This document shows positions 24,226 to 35,689 of a stretch of DNA of 64,000 nucleotides, piece after piece; positions within the stretch are counted from its first letter, which is position 1, and each line of letters opens with the position of its first letter. Position numbers and translations under genes: made by a program. The stretch is from assembly GCA_029891385.1 (NCBI GenBank), contig CM057230.1:35295402-35359401 (forward strand). Reading direction: 5' to 3'. The notes under the pieces were generated by a model that saw only the letters and a list, made by a program, of their open reading frames with translations, searched no databases and was not told the origin of the DNA. This DNA comes from Erythroxylum novogranatense. Taxonomy: Eukaryota; Streptophyta; Magnoliopsida; Malpighiales; Erythroxylaceae.

Positions 24226-25893
24226 TGATAGGTTTTAGTTAGCCTACAAATTTAATCCCCTACTTAAATTGATTTGTAGTATAGCGAAGCAAGGGTATCG
24301 TCCCACAGAGATCAAAATACAAGGAAGATTTTCTTACTTTCAAGCAAAGTATGCGTGAATGTCAAAGGGGAAAACAAAAATCGAATGCTCTTAAGACCAG
24401 ATTGGGGGATTTGTTTGCTTATATTAAAAGTAAATAAGAAAAGAAAAAAGAAGACGTGATTTAAGTTTAGAAAATTAAAACAAAGCTAAAAGTTTTCAAG
24501 AGAGAAATTGCTAAGAAAATTGGAGTAAGAAGTTCAGATTAATTAAAGACCAATTGCAAAGGTTTTCACTAAATCCTTAGGTTGTTTTTTAATCATTGAA
24601 AACGAATTATATCTTAGATTGGAAAATTAGGGTTCATCAAGCAAAGATAGATGCATTCAAAACAAGCATGACATGCAACAACTTCTTGTTAATGTGTTAA
24701 TCCAAAACTACCATGAACAACACAATAACAAGAGCATTAAGATTAAAATTAAGTTTGCTAAACCTAAGTTAACTTTCAGCAAAGCTAGCATGCATAAAAT
24801 TAACCTATGTCGTGATCCAACTAATTAAAACCTACATACAAGCTTCAATTTTAATTAGTTGATGCTACTTAACGTAATCAATTTATTGTCTAGCAATTAA
24901 ATTAATCAGATAACATACAAATTATTCATGCAAAATTCGAATTCATGACTTCAAATCCACATGCATAATTCGACAATCATGTCCAGATCAAGAGCACAAA
25001 TTTCCAATCATATATTCATCAATTATCTACACATGCTTCTCATAAAAACAACCATGAATTTAGCTAATAGCCTCAACAATTGGAAAAGAGAATTTAGTTC
25101 ATAATTCTAACTAAAACAAAGCCAAATATCATAATAGAAAACATAGTGCAGAATTTGGGTATAAGAAGAAGAATAGAAAGAAATAAAACTAGGGTTCTAC
25201 CTAGGGAGAGAGAAAAAATGTAAAAGAGAAAAAAAAGAAGAGAAATTCACATCCAAAGAAGATAGAAAACGTGAATCTCCCCAAACTAATGCTAAAGGAC
25301 CCTATTTATATTGTAGGAGGTCTTGTAAGAGAGGATTTCTTTTCCAAGTAAAAGTAGGTATTTCTTTCCTTCCAGACATGAGATCTTTACAAGGAGATGA
25401 CTTCTTTTTCTAAGTAGAAGTAGGTCTTTCTTTCTTTGTAGAATTAGGATCTTTACAAGGAGATGACTTCTTTTCCCAGTAGAAGTAGGTTTTCTTCTCT
25501 CCTTGCCAAATTAAGACCTTTACAGGGTAGGACTTTTAAAAAAAATCTTCATTTCTCCCAAACTACATGTCCCTTGACCGTCTAGATTGTTCCTGGATCC
25601 ATTTCTTGCAGTGCCGAACAAGAATCTTCCGAAATGTAGAAATCCTAGTTGAAGTAGGATTCCTTATAGGATTAGGATTTCTGCAACTTTGGTCACCTTA
25701 GGGTATTTTGACCTCCTCACTTTGAAAATGATATCCAAAAGTCCTAAATCTCCTTCCTTAGCATGATTTTCTTCATTTGACACCTAAAACACTTGAAAGG
25801 ATACAATCAATGTAAGCTACGTGATTTAGACATCAAATGAGAATAAAAACTAAGTGTAAAAGTATAAAAAGATAAGAAAATATGAGTGCATCA
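24226..25893 (-). mobile_element. ATH 3' LTR
   Basis: 1,668 bases; plus strand TGATAGGTTTT...GAGTGCATCA, giving TG...CA ends in either direction. The first 1.1 kb matches 52273-53372 almost base for base, including the sentence CCTATTTATATTG. On the minus strand it is preceded by the purine tract at 25894. Confidence 0.9.
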
Positions 25894-25911
25894 ACTTCCC
25901 CCACACTTAGC
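25894..25911 (-). other. ATH polypurine tract
   Basis: The minus strand reads TAAGTGTGGGGGAAGT immediately before the LTR start TGATGCACTC, the expected plus-strand primer. A second, very similar tract lies near 39685-39702. Confidence 0.8.
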
Positions 25912-26596
25912 TCTTGCTCGTCCTCGAGTAAGGAAAATTAAAGAAAGACGAAAGAAATATACTAAGGAAAATTTGTGCATGCAAAAAAAAAACTAGTGTG
26001 GATGTAAAAGTAAATGAAAATGTGTATGCAAATGCAGGGAAACTTTTCTTAGTGTTATAGCTTTTCTCCTAACCTCCCAACAACATCAAAGAACCACAAG
26101 CATCATAGAGAAAAAGTAAGCTGTGACATTCAATCCATAAACTCAATGAACTTACTCTAAATGTAAGAACCAAGCCAGATAACATATAGGACTCAAGGGA
26201 AATCTACTCCATGTCAAAATAATAGGTCCTCTCATTGTTATACTCTCCAACATTCAAATTGTTTAGGGCTCATATGTGTTTAACTCTCATAAATTCAAAC
26301 AATGCAATGCTCTACCATATGTTTGCTCTTCAATCTCGAATATACTACTAAACATACATGCACAACACAAATCAAAAAGTCTTAACAGGGATGTAACTTG
26401 GCTGGGCTAGGGGTGAGGTAAAAGAATGGCAAAGAAAAAGGTTAAGTATCAAGGAAAGTAGAGCATAAAAATAATCAATGGCATACATGTCGCGCACCAT
26501 GTATAACATTAAACAATCAAACACAACTCAACTTTTTATTTGAACTTTCAATTCCAATAATATTGAACAAGAAAATCACATGGGGAATTCACTTTT
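25912..26596 (-). other. ATH 3' non-coding region, distal part
   Basis: No credible frame on either strand. It is the downstream part of the ATH interior, separated from its upstream part (38850-40086) by CR1. The last five bases, CTTTT (26592-26596), are the CR1 target duplication. Confidence 0.7.
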
Positions 26597-26901
26597 TAAC
26601 ACGCACCAACGGAAGGATTGAAGAGGACTTTGCGTTGATCTTGTATAAGGAATAAATCCAAGCTCTGGGTATGGCTGGAATGATTGAATTGTTGGAAGAA
26701 CTTGCGTCGGTTATGAAGAACAAGGAAGAACAGACTTGAATTCGAAAATTGACAAGCAAAACTAACTAAGATACGTATGAAATCAATCCCTACGACACCA
26801 CCTAAAGACCTGCCTTAGGTAACCCCGATGATCAGAATTGAATTCAAAGAAAGAACTCAAACACGCCACAATTGGGAAAGCAATTGATAAGTGAAATAAT
26901 C
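26597..26901 (-). mobile_element. CR1 3' LTR, terminal (U5) part
   Basis: TAACACGCACCAACGG to GTGAAATAA matches 37952-38250 of the 5' LTR. At about 26902 the sequence switches orientation to a plus-strand copy of the polyprotein end. Confidence 0.85.
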
Positions 26902-27583
26902 TTCTAGGTGAGTACAATGTTTCCGCTACTTTTAATGTTGGTTGCTGACCTTTCTCCTTTTGACATGGATTCAGCTTCGAGGACGAATCTTTTTAAGGAG
27001 GGAGGGACTGATGTGAGCAAAGGCATGGATGACGATGTGCATGAGGGTGGTGGCGTGCATGGTGAAGGCGTGCATGGAGGTTTGGACTTGAAGAAGAGCT
27101 TGCGTGATCAAGGCCAAAGAAGAGACCTGTCCATACCAATTGGGCCAATGACTAGGGCGCGGGCTAAGAGGATCAAAGAGGCTTTGTATGCACATGTGGG
27201 CTCATTTATGGAAGACATGCAGCGTGCTAATCCTATAGGAGGAGAGTTATTTGGGTCACAGACTCAAATGGATCCATAACTCAAGTCTTTGGGTAGGATA
27301 TTCATGTGGCTTGAGGACTTGCATGAATGAATTTTTTTAATTCACTTGAGCCCAACTTATGTGGACTTAAGTGATCGACAAAACACACCATCGAGACCGG
27401 ACATAGGGGCATTTAATTAGCTTTCTTGGACTTATTATTTACTTGGGCTTTCTTGTATTATTATGACTCATTAGTCACTTAAAACCTAGTATTTATAGAC
27501 TTGTTTTAGGTCAGATTAGGCGGTGATTGATTATTGTGTGCGATGCGGCTTCAACGAGAGAAAACAAACCTTCTCTTGTTCTT
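26902..27583 (+). pseudogene. inverted CR1 segment: end of integrase plus start of LTR
   Basis: In plus orientation this segment encodes the end of the CR1 polyprotein (frame 26908-27279): GEYN-type words, then VADLSPF, then the LTR-encoded tail RDLSIPIGPMTRARAKRIKE, ending in a stop at 27277. The LTR start TGATGTGAGC is at 27009, preceded by a purine run. The segment ends at about 27583 in the middle of the LTR. The surrounding CR1 is minus-strand, so this is an inverted duplicate of its 3' end placed inside its own 3' LTR. The frame is open, unlike the equivalent minus-strand part at 32230-32607. Confidence 0.8.
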
Positions 27584-27600
27584 AGGTTTGTTTTCTCTCG
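27555..27600. repeat. perfect 17-bp hairpin at the CR1 inversion joint
   Basis: CGAGAGAAAACAAACCT (27555-27571) and its exact reverse complement (27584-27600) are separated by 12 bases. This is where plus- and minus-oriented LTR copies meet. Weaker inverted similarity extends outward to roughly 27490 and 27715. Confidence 0.85.
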
Positions 27601-27716
27601 AAAACAAGAAAACAACTTGAAAACAAGAACAAGAAGGTTTGTTTTCTCTCGAGTTGGAAGCTTGATGGTTGCGATAATCGAATCGATGCGCTGATCGACC
27701 TAAAACAGTCTAACTG
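27584..27716 (-). mobile_element. CR1 3' LTR, middle part
   Basis: Minus-oriented LTR sequence matching about 38262-38357 of the 5' LTR, with an internal duplication of the GTTTGTTTTCTCTCG word. It stops at GTCTA, where the foreign block begins. Confidence 0.7.
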
Positions 27717-30700
27717 AGATTTCAAAACTTGAGTGACTCTGACTGACCCCGAACCTCGAGTGACAATTTGACTATGATCAAGTGGATGAGTTGATTGAAA
27801 TTAAGTTGAAGATCATGAAATAAAAGAGAAAGTATGAAAATATGAAAAATTGTATAATAGTTGACTTTCGGCCTTTGAAGGTTGACTTTTGATTGAGGCA
27901 AAATTTGATAAAATGGTCTTAGAAAACTTGTAGGTTATGTTAAGAGATTTTGTGGACATAAAGTTTGTAATTTTTCGATATCGGAGTGAAAGTTATGATC
28001 AGTCAAAGTTTATGTTTGATCGGGTTTGACTTTTATATTGGTTGGAACTTTGGTCGAGAAATTAACCTAGTTAGAGGTTAATTGAGCTTTGATGTTTTTC
28101 ATGAAAATTGAAGGATTTGTTTTGATCTTTATTTCGATGTAAAGTATGAAATTTTTCGATCTCGGAATATTAAGTTATGATTTTTACAAGTTTGTATAGA
28201 GGATAGTATCTTTGACCGGAAAATGGACTCCCGTAGGAGTTGAATTGAGTTTTATGTTCTTCTTGGAAGATTTAGAGCTTCTCTCAAGCTTTCTATAGAG
28301 ACTAAGTTTGTCAAAATCGGAGTTCGGGATTAAAAGTTATAAATTTTGGAAGTTTAGAGGGAAAAAAAAAGAAGAGGAAAATGATTTATCCCCGTCGCTA
28401 GGGCGACGCGTATCGCCATAGCGATGGCGAGCGTCCAGCCGCCGTCGCTACGGCGACGCGTATCGCCATAGCGATGGCGAATGTCCAGCCGCCGTCGCTA
28501 CGGCGACGCGCATCGCCATAGCGATGGCGAGCATTCGGCTCGCGTCGCTAGGGCGACGCGGTCGCCGGGGCGACCGCGTCTTCGCCTCGCCCAAACGCGG
28601 GCGTTTCTGCTTGGAACGACGCCGTTTTGCTTCTGAAATTTCTTGATTTCTTTGTTTTCAATCCGACCTTTGCTCACTATTTTGCCTATATCTTTTCCGT
28701 TCGACATCCGATTGAGTTGATTCTTTTTGCGTTGGATTCCTAAGACAATGAATTTCATTTTATAAGAAATTTGTGAACTTTTGAGATTAAATTAATGGTG
28801 ATTAATTTAATCAAAGTGAGTCGGGAAATTTTCCGAGCATGATTCAGTGTTTTGTGAAATTCGGGATCTGTAGAGATCCGATTGAAGCGATTTTTGAGGC
28901 GAAATAAAGATAAGACAAGGGGCTACAAATCATATGAAGACATGAAATGTCAATTTTGCCCTTAGGACTGTAAATTTTTGAATTTAAGTTCGGATTGGGG
29001 TGTAATTTTTGGATTGGGAACACCTGTGAGTAATTTGAGCATAACGTTTGATCTGGGAATCGAAATGAGACGATTCTTGTTTTGAATTAAACTAGAGACA
29101 TAAGGCTACAATTGTTATGAAGACATCGAGTTTCAATTCTGGAATTAAAAATGTGAAATTTTGGATGGCAATAATCGTACATGGAAAATGTGTTAGAATA
29201 TGGATATTCCCGAACTGTTTTGCACATAACTTTTGATGTAGTGCTCGGAATTGAGCGCGGTCAGTGGCTTTAGATTCGTATGATTGAGAGGAACATTTCT
29301 CGAGAAGGAAGTTTTGACAAACTCCTTCAGATTGATAGTGCGAATCAACCCGCAAATGAGCATGACATAAAGTAATAATGGAGGGGCAAAATGGTCATTT
29401 GACCATCATTTAATGAAACACTTGATGAGTTGTCGTTTTTGGCTATTAAAAGCCACGGAAGTGGCTGGAGAAGTCTGGAAAATGTTAGAAGAAAGAAGAA
29501 GAAATAAGAAGAGAGAGTTTCGGGTGATGGAGAAAAAGAGAGAGAAAGCTTTGTTTCAATTTTTCTACTTGTTTCTTAGGGATTTTGAGAAGATTTCAAG
29601 AGGAAAAGGTAGAGGGCATAAGAGCTTCCTTCCAAGCCAAAAAATTGAATTTGGATGAGAAAGAGGTAAGAGAAATTGTTCTACTTTGAGATTTTGATTA
29701 ATTTTGGTTTAGAATTATGACATATGAGATGGGTTTATGGATTGTGGAATTAATTTTGATGTATATGCTTTAGGTTGGGTTTAATTTTGGATGAAAAATT
29801 GATTAAGGTTTAGGCTTAATTTTATGATTGAGAATTTTGAGATATTTTGGTGTAGAATTATAGGAAATATGATGAATTGATGATATATGAAATCAATTTC
29901 GAAGAATTTGTATTTTATGATATTGAATTGGGATAAATTGGTTTAGGCCAATTTTAAGATTTGGGGATTTTTGAAATTGAGGATTTAAATAGTTTGGAAT
30001 TAATGTGAATTGAGGAATTGTGAGATTAATTTTGAAGAAATTATGTTTTATGAGATTGAACTCGAGTGTCTTGGTTTAGGCCAATTTTGAAAATTGGGGA
30101 TTTTCAAAATTGGAGATTTAAATAGCTTGAATGTAAATGGAATTGGTGAATTCCTAAGTTGATTGTGAAAATTAAGTATTTTCTGATGTGAAAATTGGAT
30201 GATTATGGTTTAGGTTTTGGTAAGTGAAAGAAGGAAAGAAGCAAGGATCAAATTGAAGCTCGGGATAAACTTCTAGCGTCATTTCGAGGTGGGTAGCATA
30301 TTTATATTTTGATTTATAAGTTAAATATTACTTTTCGAAAATTTGAGAAAATGAAAGAAAAGATTTTCGTACTTTGTTTATTTCTGAATGATTTTTGGAA
30401 AATTATTACAAGCGTAATTCATTGCTTTAAATGATTTGATAAACTGATAGAAATTCTGAAAAATGCATTTGTTGTGTATGCATTGAATAATTTGATTTCT
30501 GAAATTAGAATTCGAATGATGAATTGATCAAATTGTATGCTTTATGTGAATGTGTGGAAAATTAAGAAATTGAAAAGTGCCTTCGGGCAATCCGACTTCG
30601 TTTTCGATTATGTGTTATGTGGGTTTGGTAGGTCCTTTGGTGAGTCAGCGCTGTCTCTATGTGTATAGCCTTCTCGGGCTGCCCACAAGTGCACGGAGTC

Positions 30701-32066
30701 CGTTCGGACTCCTTCACGGCTACTAACTGGACCGCAATGCGGAAAGTGTAGTACGTTCTATTTCACGATCGCAGGACCGCTATGCGGGGATCATGCGAGA
30801 CGTTCTGCTTGGACCTAGCTGCACCATTCGATATGTTATGTGTTTTGCTTTGTTTACGTGTTCGCATTCTTGTTTATAAAGTGAGAAATGAAAATTGAAA
30901 TTATGTTCCATTCATATTTATGAAGAATTGAGAATTTTGAAAATGAGAAAATGAGATTTTATGAGAAGTTTGGGAAAATTGGAAAGAGTTTGAGAGAAAT
31001 ATTTGAAAGTTGAAAAGTTTGAAAATATGAAAAAGTGTTTGAGGAAATTGTTTGAAAAATTATAAAGTTTGAAAAATTAGCCCTTTTGGCAAAAAGCTTG
31101 TGAAAAATGATTTCGCTTATTTATCGATTTATAAATGTGTTATCCACGAGCTTTGAGCTCACCCCTTTCATCCCCATCTCCGGGTTTGAGCGGAGATCGG
31201 ATGAAAGAATGTGAAGACGTATGTCAAGACGTCGGTTCGACATTTGAATCGTTGGTTTTTGAGAAATTTGGATCTTGTGTATGAATATGTTTATGACTTT
31301 AGATAAGTTTGGAAAAATGTATTTGTGTATAAAGTTGAGTTTTGTGAATGATTGTAAAATCTGTATATGAAATTATGGATAATCTGGGGATATATATGTA
31401 TGAGTGATTTGGGAATTTGATTGAGTTATGAGAGTGGTATGTTGATTTGAGAATTATGGAAGTGTTAGGTTTAAATGTGCGTTTCTGCTGGTGTTCGGAT
31501 TCCGGACGGGAGTGTCCGATGATTTTGAGCTGTGTTTGGGATTATAGAAGTGTTTTGAACCCTCGCAGTTTGGGTTAGGATAAAAGGCAGATTATCTTTG
31601 CCGAAATTTCGATAAAATCGGGGTTAAAAATGTAATTTGAGATTGGTATGAATTTATATAAGATTGTGATGACGTTGTATATGATTGAGTAACGAGAAAA
31701 GAAATGAGAATAAGAAAGAAAAAAAAATTCATAACGGATTTTGGAACGTCTTAGAATTCCCAACGCGATTATGTTTCCTGTTCTTTGCTGATTCACGGAT
31801 GTCGGAAGGTGTTTTCAGTTTAAATTGATTTGTTTGCTTACTTTGTTTTCTATCCGTATTCGATTTGCATTCGATTATTTCGCTTCGCTATATTCGATTG
31901 AATCTGTTCGTTTTATTCGATTAGTATTTGCTTCCGCTTGCATTTGCTTCCGCTTCGTTACTTTCGGATTTGTTCGCTTCCGCATTTTGTTTTCGATCCG
32001 AAATTTCCGCTTCCCTTCGGTTTCCGTTCTGCTTATGTAGTTGGGTTCCGGGTCACGGAACCAACA
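27717..32066 (+). mobile_element. long chromovirus-type LTR block (about 4.35 kb)
   Basis: The block begins TGAGATTTCAAAAC and ends GGAACCAACA, so it has TG...CA ends. It shows features of a plus-oriented long LTR: the phrase AAACTAGAGACATAAGGCTACAA, shared in diverged form with the TK LTR near 10337, and GAGCTTTGAGCTCACCCC near 31146, plus the GC-rich tandem array at 28393-28592. No polyprotein, primer site or purine tract adjoins it, so it looks like a solo LTR. There is no matching 5-bp duplication, and about 340 bases of CR1 LTR are missing where it sits, so the insertion was accompanied or followed by a deletion. The 81-codon frame at 29413-29658 has no protein features. Confidence 0.55.
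28393..28592. repeat. 50-bp GC-rich tandem repeat with internal hairpins
   Basis: Units start CGTCGCTA at 28393, 28443, 28493 and 28543. The first three are nearly identical and the fourth diverges in its second half. Each full unit contains two short hairpins, GTCGCTAGGGCGAC and ATCGCCATAGCGAT. The GC content contrasts sharply with the AT-rich surroundings. Confidence 0.92.
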
Positions 32067-32218
32067 CGCGCCCTAATCATTGGCCCAATTGGTATGGACA
32101 GGTCTCTTCCTTGGCCTTGATCACGCAAGCTCTTCTTCAAGTCCAAACCTCCATGCACGCCTTCACCATGCACGCCACCACCCTCACGCACATCGTCATC
32201 CATGCCTTTGCTCACATG
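32067..32218 (-). mobile_element. CR1 3' LTR, start (U3) part
   Basis: CGCGCCCTAATCATTGG through TTTGCTCACA matches 38693-38841 of the 5' LTR. On the minus strand it begins TGTGAGCAAAGG after a purine tract (32219-32235, TTTTAAGGAGGAGGGA). Confidence 0.82.
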
Positions 32219-32229
32219 GTCCCTCCTCC

Positions 32230-33480
32230 TTAAAAGATTAGTCCTCGAAGCTGAATCCATGTCAAAGGAGAAAGGTCAGCAACATTAAAAGTGGCGGAAA
32301 CATTGTACTCACCGAAGATCAATCTTGTAGGCATTGTCATTGATCTTCCAACACTGAATGGACCGTCTCCTCTTGGATCCGACTTGGATTTTCTTTGAGT
32401 AGGAAATCGCTCCTTTCTCAAATGAACCCAAACCCAATCACCAGGTTCGAAGGTCACTAATCTACGCCCTTTGTTGGCTTGCTGGCGTGAGACCGTTCTT
32501 TGCTCAATGTGTTGCCTCGCCTTCTTGTGAAGTTCCTTAACCAACTCGACCTTACGTGTTCCATCTGTACTAGACAATTCATGCAAAGGTAAAGGTACCA
32601 AATCCAAGGCAGTTAAGGATTAAAACCATAAACTAACTCGAAGGCGAAAAACACAGTAGTGGAATGCACACATCTATTATATGCAAATTCAATGAAAGGT
32701 AAACATTCCCCCAGTTCTCAAATTTCGACCTACAACAGCACGCAACAAAGTTCCCAAGGTCCTATTCACAACCTCGGTTTGCCCATCTGTTTGTGGTTGA
32801 CAAGTAGTGGAATATAACAATTTGGTTCCTAACTTGCCCCATAACACACGCCAAAAATGGCTCAAAAACTTAGTATCTCGATCGGATACAATCGACCTCG
32901 GAATGCCATGCAACCTAACAACATCCCTAAAGAATAAGTCAGCCACATGTACAGCATCATCAGTCTTATGGCATGCAATGAAATGCGCCATCTTACTAAA
33001 ACGATCCACAACCACAAAGATGCTATCAAAACCTCTCTTTGTTCTAGGTAGACCCAAAACAAAGTCCATAGACAAATCAACCCATGGTTCAGTAGGCACA
33101 GGTAAAGGGGTATACAATCCATGAGGTTTGACTGTTGATTTTGCCTGTCTACATGCAATGCACTTGGCACATACTCGCTCAACATCCTTGCGCATACCAG
33201 GCCAATAAAAATGCTCATGCAAAATATCCAAAGTCTTAGCAACCCCAAAATGACCCATCAAACCACCACCACTATGAGCCTCATGCACAAACAAAGCACG
33301 CAACGAACAATTAGGCACACACAATTGGCTACCTCTAAACAAATAGCCATCATGCCTATAAAATTTCTGAAATGCAGCATGCTCACAAGCAATATACACA
33401 GAAGCAAAGTCATTATCAGAAGCATACAACTCCTTTAGTTGCTCAAACCCTAAAAGTTGTGAACTAAGGGTAGTAACCAA
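32230..33480 (-). pseudogene. CR1 integrase
   Basis: The frame 32689-33480 contains the zinc-binding HHCC region ([14 protein letters not shown], then CAKCIAC) and the catalytic core. The first Asp is in [11 protein letters not shown], the second in IVSDRDTKF and the Glu in [11 protein letters not shown], so the D,D,E triad is complete. The frame then shifts ([12 protein letters not shown] replaces the expected continuation). The C-terminal domain resumes at 32230-32607 with [25 protein letters not shown] and [11 protein letters not shown]. Integrase would join the cDNA ends to chromosomal DNA. Its last part runs into the LTR in this family. At least one frameshift near 32650 breaks it. Confidence 0.88.
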
Positions 33481-34650
33481 GGAATACCTCTAGATAACGA
33501 TCAAGAACCACGTTTTCCTTCCCTTGCTTGTCTTTGCGGGACATATGGAAATGTCTCCAAAACTCCACCCACGTGGCATGTCGTTTGCTCAACTTGCCTT
33601 GTCCTTTCAAGTGCTTCAAGGACTCGTGATCCGTCCTAATGACAAACTCACGTGGCTGAAGGTAGTGTTGCCACACCTCCAATGCTCTCACCACTGCATA
33701 TAGCTCCTTTTCATAGGATAGTTGAGTTGTGCACCACTCAACTTCTCACTGAAGTAAGCTACTGGTTTGTTTTCCTGCAAAAGCACAGCACCTATACCAA
33801 TTCCAGAAGCATCACATTTAACCTAAAATGCCTTATCAAAATTTGGCAAGCACAAAATAGGAGCAGAACATAATTTTTCTTTCAACAATATGAATGCACG
33901 TTCCTGTTCCTCTCCCCATACAAACCCCTTCTCCTTCTTGACTATCTCAGTCAAAGGAGCAGCAATAGTGGAGAAATCTCTCACAAACCTCCTATAAAAG
34001 CTAGCAAGTCCGTGAAAGCTCCTCACCTCACTCGCACTCTTAGGTGTTGGCCAATCTTGGATGGCCTTCATCTTTCACTATCTACCGCAACACCACGAGA
34101 ACCGACTACAAATCCTAAGAAGACAAGTCGATCAATGCAAAAGTACACTTCTTAAGATTGGCATACGTTTCTCCTTTCTCAACACATCCAACACACTCCT
34201 CACATGCACGACATGCTCATCAATAGTAGTGCTATAAACCAAAATGTCATCAAAGTAAACTACCACAAATTTACCAAGAAATGCACGCAATACATGATTC
34301 ATCAACCGCATAAAAGTGCTGGGTGCATTAGTTAAGCCAAATGGCATAACCAACCACTCATACAACCCATACTTGGTTTTGAAAGCGTTTCCATTCATCT
34401 CCGGATTCATTCGAATCGATGGTATCCACTCTTCAAATCAATCTTAGTAAATACACATGCACCATGCAACTCATCAAGCATATCGTCTAACCTAGGAATA
34501 GGGTGGCGATACTTTCTGATGATTTTATTCACAAGACGACATCCACGCACATCCTCCGTGTTCCATCCTTCTTTGGCACCAACAAAGACCGCACAAAGAC
34601 ACGGGCTCAAGCTCTCCCTCACATGCCCTTTTCCAACAACTCATCCACTT
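33464..34650 (-). pseudogene. CR1 reverse transcriptase and RNase H
   Basis: Reading leftward: RT fingers with [17 protein letters not shown] and [11 protein letters not shown] (34407-34622), palm with [17 protein letters not shown] and the intact catalytic [11 protein letters not shown] (34132-34410), connection with [19 protein letters not shown] (33823-34071), and RNase H with [20 protein letters not shown] (33464-33694). The four frames are offset, so several single-base indels separate them, although the active-site motifs are preserved. It would make cDNA from element RNA. The stretch 34650-35100 between RT and protease is decayed linker. Confidence 0.88.
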
Positions 34651-35099
34651 GCCTTTGAAGTTCCTTCGTTTCCTCGGGGTTACTCCTATAGGCTAGCAGG
34701 TTTGGAATCAGGCACCGGGTATGAAATCGATTTGGTGCTCTATGCCCTCAAGGGTGGCGATCCATTGGGCATCTCCTCCGGAAAGACATCGGTGTATTCT
34801 CGCAAAGAGAACTAAAGACACTAGGCAAGGAAGCAAGAGGGTCGGTGTGGGTCATCAAACACTCCCTATACCTAAGCAACAATAGTGTTCTCTTCGCCCA
34901 CTAGCTCTCCTCAAATCTTTCTCTCGCAAACAAACTCACCTTCTTCTCTCTCGGCTCACTCTTCCTCTCTCTACGAAGTTCTTCTCTCCTGCACATCCCA
35001 TCTTCTTTTCCTCTCTGTGCAGTCACTCACCTTTGGGCCACTCTCAATTTGCTTTTGGGCTTCTTTTCTCTCATCTTTTCTTTTGAGCTCACTACCCAA

Positions 35100-35560
35100 A
35101 CCCTCCTCACATTTACTTGCTTTCAACAGTGTCTAGTACAATTCATGAGGTGATAAGGGTACAAGAGTGAAGTTCCTACCCTTAAACTTAAGCGAATACC
35201 TATTGGTATATCCATCATGTGCTACCCTTCTATCAAACCGCCAAGGTCTCCCAAGCAACATATGACCAGCCTCCATAGGTACTACATCACACAACACCTC
35301 ATCCTCATATCTACCTCTGAAAATGACACCAACACCGCTTTGTCACTTTCACATCAAGACTATCATTAAACCCTTGTAGCTTGTAAGGTTCCGGATGTTT
35401 CCTATAAGGTAACCCCAGTTTCTCAACCATGGTGACACTAGCTACATTAGTGCAACTACCCCATCAATGATCGATTACAAACCTTTCCACCCACCAAACA
35501 CCTCGTGTGAAATAAATTCTCCTCCGATCAAGAAGCTGCATCTTTGGCCCTAACACTCAA
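35100..35560 (-). pseudogene. CR1 protease remnant
   Basis: The minus strand between 35380 and 35470 gives, across a frameshift, the end of an active-site word of the DGGSC type seen in the CR2 copies (SCTNVAS), followed by VEKLGLPYRKH. This corresponds to the retropepsin-like domain that precedes RT. No frame above 60 codons covers it on this strand, so it is clearly broken. Confidence 0.6.
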
Positions 35561-35689
35561 AACACGCCTAACAACAAGCACTTCCCCTGATGACAGCCCT
35601 CTACACAATCATCATCATCATCATCACAAGCATTATAACAAGGCAACACATCATTATCACAATCACTATCCTCGTAATCAATTACCCCA

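Noticed and set aside
29413..29658. 81-codon frame in the 27717-32066 LTR, Lys/Arg/Glu-rich
   Set aside because: Low-complexity purine-rich LTR sequence; no start context, domain or second copy to support a gene.
32807..33124. 105-codon plus-strand frame
   Set aside because: Antisense to the CR1 integrase.
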